The notes beneath the pieces are model-generated. The model ran no database searches. It saw nothing but the letters and a program-made list of their open reading frames with translations, and had not been told where the DNA came from. From Bacteroidota bacterium (GTDB lineage Bacteria > Bacteroidota > Bacteroidia > Bacteroidales > P3), in assembly GCA_017860275.1 (NCBI GenBank), contig JAFNAQ010000003.1:186001-250000 (forward strand): a stretch of DNA of 64,000 nt, in the 5' to 3' direction. The translations under genes and the position numbers were made by a program. Positions 43,866-52,125 of the stretch are shown here, piece by piece (the first letter of the stretch is position 1; each line of letters opens with the position of its first letter).

Positions 43866-45281
43866 ATGAACAAAAAATTACAAGGTGCTAAATATGTAGT
43901 TTCCGATATTTTCTCTGCAATATTTGCTTGGGCTTTATTCTTTATCTTTAGAAAGATTACCATAGAAACTGGCGATTTTAATGACATTAATAATGTTTTT
44001 GCCGACTCAAATTTCTACTATGGACTAATGTTTATCCCTTTCTTTTGGATTTTTCTTTACTTCTGCCAAGGCACATATCTGAATCCCTATAGAAAGTCTC
44101 GACTAAAGGAGCTTGAACAAACAATTGTTATAAGCATATTAGGTATCATTGTAATCTTTTTCACTCTCTTGCTCGATGACCATATTCAATCCTATAAGAA
44201 TTACTATTTTTCTTTTACTCTTTTGTTGTTTATCCATTTCACAATTACTTATATTCCAAGACTAATAATCACTACCTTAGCCGCTAATAAAATCCATGCA
44301 AAGAAGATGGGTTTTCCTACTCTAATTATTGGTAATAATGGTAAAGCAATAAAGATTTTTAATAATATTGAACATCAGGAAATATCCTCAGGGAATAAAT
44401 TCGTTGGATATGTAAACCTTGATAATTCTAGCACTGAGCTTTCGAACTATCTCCCTTATATGGGCAAATATGAAGATATTTTCAAGATAATTGAAGAAAA
44501 TAAGATTGAAGAAATAATTATTGCCGTAGAAAAGGAACAAGAGCAAGATCTTCATAATATTATTACAGAAATAGAGGCTCAGAGCAATGTTCAGATTAAG
44601 ATTCCTGCCGACACAAAGGACATCCTTCTTGGTAGGGTAAAAATGTCTTCAATTTTCCAAACGCCTTTGGTCTTAGTTTCTAATGAGGTTATGTCGAATT
44701 GGCAGAAAATCATTAAAAGAGTCATTGATATTGTATTTTCTTTGATTGCAATTCTTATCTTATCTCCTGTATATATTATTACTGGGATAATTGTTTTTAC
44801 TTCCTCGAAAGGACCTATTTTCTATAAACAAGAAAGAATTGGGTTTAAGGGCAAGCCTTTCTATATGCATAAATTCCGTTCAATGTTTATCAATGCTGAA
44901 AATGGGACGCCTATGCTTTCGAGCGACAATGATTCAAGGATTACTCCATTTGGTAAGTTTATGCGTAAGGTAAGACTCGATGAGATTCCTCAATTCTATA
45001 ATGTTCTTAAAGGCACAATGTCTTTGGTTGGGCCAAGACCAGAAAGACAATTCTTTATTGACCAGATAGTGAAAAGAGCTCCAGAATACAAGCTCTTACA
45101 TAAGGTTAAACCTGGGATTACTTCATGGGGACAGGTGAAATTTGGATATGCAGAGAATGTTGATGAAATGATAGAAAGGCTGCAATACGACCTAATATAT
45201 ATAGAAAACCTTTCTCTAGCGACAGATATAAAAATCCTACTCTACACCTTCGTAATAATCTTCCAAGGAAGAGGAAAATAA
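43866..45281 (+). CDS. polyprenyl glycosylphosphotransferase (initiating sugar transferase)
   Basis: A 471-residue inner-membrane enzyme of the WbaP/WcaJ class, which transfers a sugar phosphate to undecaprenyl phosphate and so starts a surface polysaccharide. Four N-terminal helices (about 10-140) and a cytoplasmic Rossmann-like domain (about 145-260) precede a fifth helix (about 283-305) and the catalytic domain. The catalytic part has KGPIFYKQERIGFKGKPF, HKFRSM, and KVRLDEIPQFYNVLKG with SLVGPRPER (about 380-408), all signatures of the family. No other polysaccharide genes follow; the sugar is unknown. Confidence 0.94.
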   Translation: MNKKLQGAKYVVSDIFSAIFAWALFFIFRKITIETGDFNDINNVFADSNFYYGLMFIPFFWIFLYFCQGTYLNPYRKSRLKELEQTIVISILGIIVIFFTLLLDDHIQSYKNYYFSFTLLLFIHFTITYIPRLIITTLAANKIHAKKMGFPTLIIGNNGKAIKIFNNIEHQEISSGNKFVGYVNLDNSSTELSNYLPYMGKYEDIFKIIEENKIEEIIIAVEKEQEQDLHNIITEIEAQSNVQIKIPADTKDILLGRVKMSSIFQTPLVLVSNEVMSNWQKIIKRVIDIVFSLIAILILSPVYIITGIIVFTSSKGPIFYKQERIGFKGKPFYMHKFRSMFINAENGTPMLSSDNDSRITPFGKFMRKVRLDEIPQFYNVLKGTMSLVGPRPERQFFIDQIVKRAPEYKLLHKVKPGITSWGQVKFGYAENVDEMIERLQYDLIYIENLSLATDIKILLYTFVIIFQGRGK

Positions 45282-45501
45282 AAGCAAAAACCCATCAAAA
45301 TAGATTAAAGAGATAGCCAAAACCTCTTTTGATTCTACTAGCACTATCTCAAAGAGACAACAACCCTCTTTCTTTAATCCACCCCACCCAATCTTAAATC
45401 CCAAAAACTCAAACCAAACCCCACCCCACTATCTCTAAGCAAAAAAACTTTCAACTTTTGACTCTGACTATCTTCTTATATCCAACTCCCAATCTTATGA
45501 A
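45282..45501. other. convergent intergenic region with G-free tract
   Basis: No gene is seen. GAGATAG (about 45310-45316) and CTATCTC (about 45347-45353) could form a weak hairpin after the sugar transferase. From about 45363 to 45435 the plus strand is almost free of G and has CCACCCCACCC and CCCCACCCC clusters. The end next to 45502 resembles the tail sequence downstream of other genes in the small lipoprotein islands. Confidence 0.45.
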
Positions 45502-45942
45502 TTATCCAATTGCTTTTATCGTAAAAGGAAATACATAATCGGTTCTTCTTGTAAAATACTTTCTGCATTGCCCCTTAGGGATATAGTATTTTTTCTTTTT
45601 GATATTTATAATCATTTCATCAATAAATGGTAAATAATAGCTATCAATTTCGGTATCTTTTGAATTATATTTGTAAACGTATTTTTTTGATATAGGATCA
45701 AGAGTAACCAACTCGCTTATTTCAACATCCTCTAAAACTAATGGAGACAAACTATCTTTAAAGGTTAGAATTACTCTAACATACCCCTCAGTTGAAAATT
45801 CGCAATTTTTACAATCTAGTTCAATTCTACGTGGTTCTGTTATTATGTCTGGTGAAATAGGATCAATTATTGTATCCTGACACATCAACCCACTTGTATA
45901 TATAACAGCAATAATAAATATAAATATTTTATTGGTCTTCAT
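45502..45942 (-). CDS. hypothetical exported protein
   Basis: A 146-residue protein with an N-terminal signal or anchor (about 1-21, MKTNKIFIFIIAVIYTSGLMC). A Cys at 21 could be lipidated, although Met at the preceding position is not ideal. The rest is probably a small beta domain (EGYVRVILTFKDSLSPLVLE), vaguely like a TonB C-terminal or energy-transducer-like domain, but I do not claim that. It ends FTIKAIG; the DNA just after the stop resembles the tail repeat found behind 34312. Confidence 0.6.
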   Translation of the reverse strand: MKTNKIFIFIIAVIYTSGLMCQDTIIDPISPDIITEPRRIELDCKNCEFSTEGYVRVILTFKDSLSPLVLEDVEISELVTLDPISKKYVYKYNSKDTEIDSYYLPFIDEMIINIKKKKYYIPKGQCRKYFTRRTDYVFPFTIKAIG

Positions 45943-45998
45943 ATATCATAATTTTTCATTTTCATTAAGCGTGATTTTCTGGATAGTTTCTGGATAGT

Positions 45999-46604
45999 TT
46001 AATCTGATACATTATCCTTGCTTATATCAAATATAATCTTATCTTTTGTCTCTTTGATTTTTCTATTTTTCATATTTTCATCGCATAATGATTCTCTAAT
46101 AAGGACAAAAGAGTCATTTATATATTCATATAAAAAAGAAACTCCAATACTATTCTGATAATAGTCATTAAATACATATTCTTTATTGTCTATTGGGTAA
46201 AGATATATTTTTCTACCGCATTTTTCAAATATTTTCTTCGTTTCAATTAGATTATCATCAGCACTAATTGTAAACAAGACACCCCTATAATAAAAACAAG
46301 AATTTGAATTATGTTTAATGAAATTAAAACCACAATTAAAATCAGTATATTGATGAGAATTAATAATAAGCTTTAAAGCTTGATCTTTGGAAAAATTTAA
46401 TCCAAAAAAACAAGGGTTGTTTTCCTGAAAAAACACACATTTTTCGGATTTATCTATTACGCTGTCTAATATCTTGTAAAAATCATTATCAATGATTTTT
46501 ACCTCTTCTAATGAATTTCTCTTCTTGATTATTTCCTTTGAAGATATTCCACAAGAATATAATAATATTATCATTATAATTAATCCACAATATTTCATTT
46601 TCAT
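45999..46604 (-). CDS. hypothetical lipoprotein, paralogue of 47947-48564
   Basis: A 201-residue lipoprotein (lipobox LYSC, Cys near 18). It is related to the gene at 47947-48564: VKIIDNDFYKILDSVI matches VKVVDKGFKDLLDSLL, FYYRGVLFTISA matches LYYNDVLFVIPK, and FLYEYINDSFVLIRES matches MTYKYSNHKFILINEK. The order and spacing of these blocks agree. No known family is recognised. It ends DNVSD, the tail shared with the island at 33-35 kb. Confidence 0.7.
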   Translation of the reverse strand: MKMKYCGLIIMIILLYSCGISSKEIIKKRNSLEEVKIIDNDFYKILDSVIDKSEKCVFFQENNPCFFGLNFSKDQALKLIINSHQYTDFNCGFNFIKHNSNSCFYYRGVLFTISADDNLIETKKIFEKCGRKIYLYPIDNKEYVFNDYYQNSIGVSFLYEYINDSFVLIRESLCDENMKNRKIKETKDKIIFDISKDNVSD

Positions 46605-46692
46605 AGTATTGATATTTAGTTACCACTTAATCAAGACACGCAATCTCGCTTAATTTTATTATTACGATTTTTAATCTTGTTCATTATTAGAA

Positions 46693-47433
46693 TTATCCTT
46701 TGTAGGACAACATTCTTCTTAACTCCTTATCCCCAAGAATCTTGTAATTCAATATTCCCACAAAAGTTTTCTTTCTATCTATTACTATTCTTGGACTATA
46801 TGTTTTATCTGTTATAATAATATCATCAGCTAAAATCAGTATATCCTTATACATTCCTTCGTGTATAGAAACACCTGCCTCTGTTCTAATTACCACCCCT
46901 TTAACTAATTCTTTTTTTATTGATATTTGGTTGATTACTATTACTAATTGAAAGTAATTTGTTGTAAATTCACAAATCAAATTCACTTCCAAATCTTCTT
47001 CTTTAAAACGTTTCTTCTTGTGTAACCATTCATTTTTACAACCTCCTTGTTTAAAATCTTCAACTATACCTAAAAGATACTCTAGTGGAATAGATTTATA
47101 CTCTGATGCTTTTTTGAATCCTTGTTCTAATAGCTCTAAATAATAATTACAATCTTCTGTCCCTTTTATCTTTTCGTAACGATTTCTGTCAAAAGGAAGA
47201 TTAACTTCTAAAACATCCATCGGGACTAATGAATTAGGTTTTATTTCAAATTCAGTTGGTGAAACAGCAATCATTTTAAAAGTACCATCTGTTTTAAATT
47301 TTTCTTTTCTGATCTTTTTTGAAAAATAATCATCTATAAAATTCGTATGCCGTTGAAATTCATAACGTAATTCGTTATTACTTTCTATGTAATCATAATA
47401 ATCTAATCCTAAATGTATGTAATATAAATTCAT
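46693..47433 (-). CDS. hypothetical protein
   Basis: A 246-residue protein starting at MNLYYIHLGLDYYDYIE; the longer frame to 47502 opens with TTG inside the upstream gene. No signal peptide or membrane segment is visible from this start, so it may be cytoplasmic, unlike its neighbours. It is rich in charged residues, with LYKDILILADDIIITDKTY near the end (split here: KDILILADDII). I do not recognise it. It is likely expressed with the small membrane protein upstream (31 bp between stop and start). Confidence 0.6.
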   Translation of the reverse strand: MNLYYIHLGLDYYDYIESNNELRYEFQRHTNFIDDYFSKKIRKEKFKTDGTFKMIAVSPTEFEIKPNSLVPMDVLEVNLPFDRNRYEKIKGTEDCNYYLELLEQGFKKASEYKSIPLEYLLGIVEDFKQGGCKNEWLHKKKRFKEEDLEVNLICEFTTNYFQLVIVINQISIKKELVKGVVIRTEAGVSIHEGMYKDILILADDIIITDKTYSPRIVIDRKKTFVGILNYKILGDKELRRMLSYKG

Positions 47434-47464
47434 TCTATCCTCAATTAATCCGTTATTAATTCTA

Positions 47465-47818
47465 CTAAAAGATATTATACATAAACCCAAGAGTAAATAC
47501 AATTGAAAGAATAAGATATATTATAGGCTCAATTATTCTAATTTTCTTAGCTATTTTATATTTAACCCCCGTTAATCGTTCAATAAATAGACTTATTGAA
47601 TATGGAATAAGGCTAAGAATAAATGTAAAAGAAGATCTTACTAGCAACATCTCCCAATAAAAATAATTAAAATCATCTATCCCATTAACTACTCCAAGTG
47701 AAAAGTGAGTTAAAAAATAAATTCCCATTACAACAATACAAAAAACGATTGTCTTTAAAATAAGATACCATGTTCTTAACATTTTATCTTCTTCAATAAC
47801 TACTTTCTCTCCTTCCAT
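47465..47818 (-). CDS. small integral membrane protein
   Basis: A 117-residue protein with three predicted helices (about 12-31, 43-65 and 92-115) and short charged loops (FIERLTGVKYKIAKKIRI). No family is recognised. It precedes the unknown 46693 gene and probably forms a pair with it. Confidence 0.6.
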   Translation of the reverse strand: MEGEKVVIEEDKMLRTWYLILKTIVFCIVVMGIYFLTHFSLGVVNGIDDFNYFYWEMLLVRSSFTFILSLIPYSISLFIERLTGVKYKIAKKIRIIEPIIYLILSIVFTLGFMYNIF

Positions 47819-47946
47819 AATTTATTCTTTATAAAATCTCGTCAAACGGAGATTCTTTGCCTTGCAAAGCGATAACGTCGATAATTTAATCTGATAAATA
47901 CCTTTTATACTCCTTAATTCCTAATCTGATACATGACAGATAAATT

Positions 47947-48564
47947 CTAATTAGAACGATTACCTCCACTAATTTCTAAATATTTTTTTAACCTACTGTA
48001 AGAATCATCACTTTTTTCATTAATAAGAATAAATTTATGGTTAGAATATTTATAAGTCATAACTAATCTAGGAATATCATAATATTTTCTTTTGTTTAGA
48101 TTACTATCAGCATAAAATTTAATTTTTTTTTTCCTGATAGCAACAAATCCTAATTTAGCCATTTCTTTTGGAATCACAAACAGAACATCATTATAATACA
48201 AAATATCATCTTTTTTGAAAATATCACAATAGGATACAATATCATCAGGTTCGTATAAAAGTCTAATACATTCTAAATTTATTGTGTCCTTTTCTTTATT
48301 GATATTAACTTTGTAATAAAACAAATCAGAATTGCGATTAGCTTCTATCTTTGTATAACACAATAAAGAATCTAATAAATCTTTAAATCCCTTATCAACT
48401 ACTTTTACAGAATTGAAGGTAGTGTAATTTTCCATCCTCTTATTCTCTTTCATTGTTTTACAAGAAAGCAATAGAGAAATCATCAATAATATGAATATAG
48501 CTATATATGCTCTCCTTAGTGAGATATTTGTAATCCTTTGTTTGTTCTTATAAAGTGATATCAT
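47947..48564 (-). CDS. hypothetical lipoprotein, paralogue of 45999-46604
   Basis: A 205-residue protein with a long charged N-region, a hydrophobic stretch and lipobox LLLSC (Cys near 35). The body shares ordered blocks with 45999-46604, which makes the two a local paralogous pair with diverged sequence. It ends GGNRSN; 11 bases after the stop the DNA still contains the ATGTATCAGATTAG tail seen at the ends of other genes in these islands. Function unknown. Confidence 0.7.
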   Translation of the reverse strand: MISLYKNKQRITNISLRRAYIAIFILLMISLLLSCKTMKENKRMENYTTFNSVKVVDKGFKDLLDSLLCYTKIEANRNSDLFYYKVNINKEKDTINLECIRLLYEPDDIVSYCDIFKKDDILYYNDVLFVIPKEMAKLGFVAIRKKKIKFYADSNLNKRKYYDIPRLVMTYKYSNHKFILINEKSDDSYSRLKKYLEISGGNRSN

Positions 48565-48696
48565 CTTATTATTTCTTGATTCAAGATAGAATTAAACCTC
48601 AAAGGTAATTATATATTTTGATATTGTGTTGGGTTTTGGGGATAATTTAACTAAAAGGGATGGTGATTGGGTTTATACTTTCTAGTAAAAACAAAA

Positions 48697-48736
48697 ACAT
48701 CTTAATTGAAAAAAAGCTTTCTTTCAATTAAGATGT
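48697..48736 (-). terminator. terminator after the cysteine-rich lipoprotein
   Basis: ACATCTTAATTGAAA (48697-48711) and TTTCAATTAAGATGT (48722-48736) form a 15-bp perfect stem. The minus strand continues TTTTTGTTTTT. Confidence 0.88.
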
Positions 48737-48788
48737 TTGTTTGGATAAAAGAATATCTAAAAAATCTGAGTTATCAGACTTTTAATTG

Positions 48789-49043
48789 TTATTCTAAAGA
48801 ACAAATACCTGAATGCACTGTTCCGCTTGGACAAGATGTTTGATAGCATTTTCCATCACACATATGTGCATAGCCTGCTGGGCAACAATTATCTGTTAGT
48901 GAACAATACATTGGATAATCTTTGTTTGTACAATGTATGCCCAAATCATCGCAACTCGTCAATGTTGACATTAATCCTACAAATGTACAACCTAGTAAGA
49001 CTAATCCAAGAGCAAAGGGCATTACAAATTTTGATTTTTTCAT
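48789..49043 (-). CDS. 84-residue cysteine-rich lipoprotein
   Basis: The ATG at 49043 lies 4 bp after the stop of the MauE-thioredoxin gene; a longer frame to 49145 would overlap it. Residues 1-30 are a lipoprotein signal (KKSK, a long hydrophobic run, then LTSC as lipobox). The lipid would sit on Cys31. The mature part has eight more cysteines (38, 47, 53, 54, 62, 66, 71, 81), enough for four disulfides, with a vicinal pair in DNCCPAGY and CDGKCYQTSCPSG. This resembles a knottin or granulin-like fold but I can name no family. Placement suggests that its disulfides or reduction depend on the fused thioredoxin upstream. Confidence 0.78.
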   Translation of the reverse strand: MKKSKFVMPFALGLVLLGCTFVGLMSTLTSCDDLGIHCTNKDYPMYCSLTDNCCPAGYAHMCDGKCYQTSCPSGTVHSGICSLE

Positions 49044-49047
49044 GTAA

Positions 49048-49980
49048 TTAATTATTAAGATTATTACCAAAAATAGTTTTATATGATTTAATAAATACGA
49101 ATGGAGAAGATAAGTCTCCAATTTTAACAACTTTAATTGTATCATTTTTAATAAAGAAAGTGGCTGGATAAGAATCTGTTAGTTCTTGCATTTCTATTAG
49201 AGGTATATTTATTATAGGAAAATCTGGTTGGAAATTCTTATTAAAGATGGCTTCTTCTTCTTTATTATCGTTAGCAACTATTGAAATTATATTATCAATT
49301 GTTTTGCTTTTTCTGAAATGACGCATGTTTTCGATAGAATTCAAGCAATGAGGGCAATTGTATGAGAAACAAAACACTAAGTAGGTGCTATCAGATGATG
49401 TTTTAATATACTTAGATAATTCTGTGTCTTTTATATGTTTATTATTATATTTGTGTGTCTCTGTTTTTGAGGATATACTAGAAGGTAATTTAAAAGTTAG
49501 CCCAGTAATGAAAATAGAAATACTCATTACTATTAATAAGATTATCTTCTTACACCTCGTTATTTCTGTTTTTTCTTTAGGGTATTTTATCCATAAATAA
49601 ACAGACATACCAATTAATATTATGTTTCTTAAAATAGATAAAGAAAAGGGCGTTTTTGAGGGTTGAATTGTTCCAAAGCAGCCACAATCATTGATCCCTT
49701 TTGTAAAATGAGCATAGGTAAAAGCAATTGTAAATACTATCAACAAAATAGAAGATAGCATTGCATACCTTTTTGGATTGATAAGTAGAATTAATAAGAC
49801 ACCAATTAATATCTCAAATAATACAATAACTGGAGATAAAAGCATTAGTGAATCAAAGCCATACTGAGAAATTAGGATAGTAAATCTTGCTGTATCAAGA
49901 GCTTTCCCAATGCCAGAGACAATAAAGAATAAGCCTATTATTATGGCGTAAACATTTAATATTTTCTTTTCAACAGACAT
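49048..49980 (-). CDS. MauE/DoxX-like membrane protein fused to a thioredoxin domain
   Basis: A 310-residue protein. The N-terminal half (about 1-130) has four membrane helices of the MauE/DoxX type, with DCGCFGT in the loop after helix 3; this CGC motif is typical of MauE-like redox proteins. A fifth helix (about 145-163) leads to a periplasmic thioredoxin-like domain with active site YNCPHCLNS (about 207-215) and the conserved YPATFFI cis-Pro region. MauE is known to assist disulfide formation in methylamine dehydrogenase. Here the likely client is the cysteine-rich lipoprotein encoded 4 bp downstream; this is inference. Confidence 0.88.
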   Translation of the reverse strand: MSVEKKILNVYAIIIGLFFIVSGIGKALDTARFTILISQYGFDSLMLLSPVIVLFEILIGVLLILLINPKRYAMLSSILLIVFTIAFTYAHFTKGINDCGCFGTIQPSKTPFSLSILRNIILIGMSVYLWIKYPKEKTEITRCKKIILLIVMSISIFITGLTFKLPSSISSKTETHKYNNKHIKDTELSKYIKTSSDSTYLVFCFSYNCPHCLNSIENMRHFRKSKTIDNIISIVANDNKEEEAIFNKNFQPDFPIINIPLIEMQELTDSYPATFFIKNDTIKVVKIGDLSSPFVFIKSYKTIFGNNLNN

Positions 49981-50105
49981 AGAATCTTATAATGTATTTC
50001 AATTGTTACATTGCTCTAATTGCAAAATTACAAAAAAACGAATACAAATATCATTAATTGGTTATTTTATTGCTTAATGTGTAATCTCACTAAGCATAAG
50101 ACGGA

Positions 50106-50529
50106 TATTTAACTAAACAGCTCAATAATTGGTGTTTTTGTAACATTATGCAAACTTTGATGTTAATTGTTATTAATGGTATTAGGCTAAATGCGGGCAA
50201 TTTTCGAGCACTAGAGTCTTCTTGTTTGGAAGGAATAGAATTATAGTAGCTTTAAATTAAAAAAAAGTAGCTTTCATTTCAAGTAAAGTAGCTCTTTTTT
50301 GAATTAAAGCTACTCTTTATGCAAAAAGTCTTCCTCTTTTTGAATTTTTCTCTGATAAAAATCTATAGAAATGAAGTATAATTTTGTGGAAATAAAGATT
50401 TTAGGGGAATAACTCCTTATTCTAGGAAAATAGAATAAGATTCTATGATTTTAGAATAAGATTCCATGGGCATAAAACAAGGTTTTTAGCTCTTAGAGCT
50501 AATTTCTATTTCTTAATATTAACAGGCTA
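50106..50529 (-). repeat. 0.42-kb dispersed element, copy C
   Basis: Read on the minus strand from the methyltransferase stop codon. It runs TTAGCCTGTTAATATTAAG, AAAACCTTGTTTTATGCCC, two AGAATCTTATTCTA-type units with hairpin 50416-50439, TTATTTCCACAAAATTATAC, TCTATAGATTTTTATCAGAG, then a distal ATTAACATCAAAGTTTGC (50168 back to about 50151) and TTTAGTTAAATA at 50106. Copy C and copy A are nearly identical over the central 150 bp. It also contains a private set of GTAGCT repeats (50245-50314). Confidence 0.87.
50245..50314. repeat. GTAGCT-repeat hairpin inside copy C
   Basis: AGTAGCTTTAAATT (50245-50258) pairs with AATTAAAGCTACT (50302-50314) with one bulge. Two more AGTAGCT copies lie in the loop. 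It is not found in copies A or B. Confidence 0.65.
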
Positions 50530-51165
50530 ATTCTTTCTTGCAATTACATATTCTGCAAATCCGCATATATCCCACATCACACCAGCTCGGATATATCCCT
50601 TTGTGATTAATTGTATAATGGATTTGATAGGAACAAGTGTAATATTTATCCAACTCCTCCTTACTCCTCCTTCCAATATCTTGAAATCGTTTCTCATTAG
50701 GAGATTATATATCTCTATAAGACTATATAATCTGCAATGAGTTGGGTCGTCATAGAAATTCAAGGTCTCTCTCATGGAAGGGAGCTTCGTGCTCTTATAA
50801 GAAGGGTATTCTATGTAAATAACTCCCCCGTTCTTTAGCTTTGACATCAAAGCCTCAATTACCTTGTCGCCATTATATAGATGCTCAATTATATGAGACA
50901 TAATAATTAGATCGAAATAATCATTTGGGATTTCATCGAACTCGAGTTTGGTAAGATCCATAAGATAAAACTTATCCATTACTGATAAATCTTCCTCATC
51001 ATTATAATAGTCTCGAGATATATCAACTCCATGGTAAATGGAATTCGCAAACCATTTCTTTGTAATTGATGCAGAATGACTACCTGCCCCAATATCAAGA
51101 ATTTTTATATTATCTTGCTTTAGGTATTTCTTTAATTTGGATATTCTATAGGGTCTAATCTTCAT
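50527..51165 (-). CDS. class I SAM-dependent methyltransferase
   Basis: A 212-residue cytoplasmic methyltransferase of the Methyltransf_23/11 type. The SAM-binding motif is ILDIGAGSHSASITKKWF (about 19-36), then GVDISRDYYN, MDLTKLEFDEIPNDYFDLI and the post-motif MSHIIEHLYNGDKVI. Length is normal. The substrate is unknown; such genes often act on glycan lipids or quinones. Its stop codon lies inside the conserved start of dispersed element copy C. A terminator (51189-51216) separates it from the T9SS operon upstream. Confidence 0.88.
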   Translation of the reverse strand: MKIRPYRISKLKKYLKQDNIKILDIGAGSHSASITKKWFANSIYHGVDISRDYYNDEEDLSVMDKFYLMDLTKLEFDEIPNDYFDLIIMSHIIEHLYNGDKVIEALMSKLKNGGVIYIEYPSYKSTKLPSMRETLNFYDDPTHCRLYSLIEIYNLLMRNDFKILEGGVRRSWINITLVPIKSIIQLITKGYIRAGVMWDICGFAEYVIARKN

Positions 51166-51188
51166 AAAGGTAATTTTGTACTAAACAG

Positions 51189-51216
51189 AAAAAGACTGCC
51201 CTTAGACAGTCTTTTT
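51189..51216 (-). terminator. terminator after gldN
   Basis: AAAAAGACTG (51189-51198) pairs with CAGTCTTTTT (51207-51216), an 8-nt loop and T run on the minus strand. Confidence 0.88.
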
Positions 51217-51237
51217 CTATAATAAGGGAAAATTTAA

Positions 51238-52101
51238 TTAGTATTCCCACATATCTTCTTCTAAACTGAAGATTTTATCTTTAATATTTTCTGATTCAGC
51301 AAGAGCCTCATCTCCGATAGTATATTGACTAACAGTTCTTTCGTAAACATTAGATTCTCTAATAATATAACTAGCAAAGTATCTTTTTATGAAAATATCG
51401 TCATAACTTCTTTTCTCAGCATTATTTCTACTATTAAATACCTCAGTGTTTGCAAGTAATGTTCTTACTTCTGGGTCATCATATCTTACCCAAAATAAAG
51501 CATATATCATAGGAGCGGAACCTTCTTCCTTAATTTGAGAATAAATTGGTGAAAAACCAGCAATTCTTACGTCCATTACAGAACGTGCTTTATCTATAAA
51601 CCAGTTTTCCTTTATTCTTAAAGTTTTAATATCCTCATTTTTAATATTTCTTTCAATCAAGGTATCTTTAGTTTGAATAGTTCCATCAATATCTGTTACA
51701 TCAATAGTTGTTGCAAGAGGTGGAGTAAAACTCTTTTTATATGAAGGCCAATCAGTTATTTCGTCTGTAAACTCATCATCCTTATATATCTTAATCTTAC
51801 CTTCATTTATTGCAGTCTCTAATGCATAAAAGAAATTTACTTTACCTTGTTTTGGATCTAATGGAAAATAAAATACTTGATTTAATTTTTCACGAAAGTC
51901 AACATTTCTCCATATACGCCATTCCCAAGCTACATCTGCTTCTCTTACATAGTTGAATTCAAATGGTATTCTTTTTTTATTTGAAACCTTATCATAAAAG
52001 CTATCCCTTCTATCATCTTTAGGCTCATCTAAAACTTGTGAAAATAAATTCACGCTCATTAAACTAAATGCCGCAAATGCGAATAATGCTATTTTTTTCA
52101 T
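51238..52101 (-). CDS. gldN: type IX secretion/gliding protein GldN (PorN)
   Basis: A 287-residue periplasmic protein with a signal peptide (about 1-21, ending NLFSQ). It has the GldN signature region READVAWEWRIWRNVDFREK (about 54-73) and LDPKQGKVNFFYALETAINE. GldN forms the periplasmic ring of the T9SS together with GldK. It is the last gene of porP-gldKLMN, 24 bp after gldM, and is followed by a terminator. Gliding itself cannot be inferred, since many non-gliding Bacteroidales use this system for secretion. Confidence 0.96.
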   Translation of the reverse strand: MKKIALFAFAAFSLMSVNLFSQVLDEPKDDRRDSFYDKVSNKKRIPFEFNYVREADVAWEWRIWRNVDFREKLNQVFYFPLDPKQGKVNFFYALETAINEGKIKIYKDDEFTDEITDWPSYKKSFTPPLATTIDVTDIDGTIQTKDTLIERNIKNEDIKTLRIKENWFIDKARSVMDVRIAGFSPIYSQIKEEGSAPMIYALFWVRYDDPEVRTLLANTEVFNSRNNAEKRSYDDIFIKRYFASYIIRESNVYERTVSQYTIGDEALAESENIKDKIFSLEEDMWEY

Positions 52102-52125
52102 GGCAATTATATATTTTTAGATTTA

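Noticed and set aside
42934-45281. Start of a capsule or exopolysaccharide locus
   Set aside because: Only the initiating sugar transferase and one lipoprotein are present; no flippase, polymerase or further glycosyltransferase follows.
45502-48564. Polymorphic toxin immunity island
   Set aside because: Small variable lipoprotein genes in a row fit that idea, but no toxin, Rhs or secretion-tagged effector is present in the window, so the claim is not made.
49044-49145. Longer N-terminus for the cysteine-rich lipoprotein
   Set aside because: It would overlap the end of the MauE-thioredoxin gene and place a hydrophobic stretch before a perfectly good lipoprotein signal.
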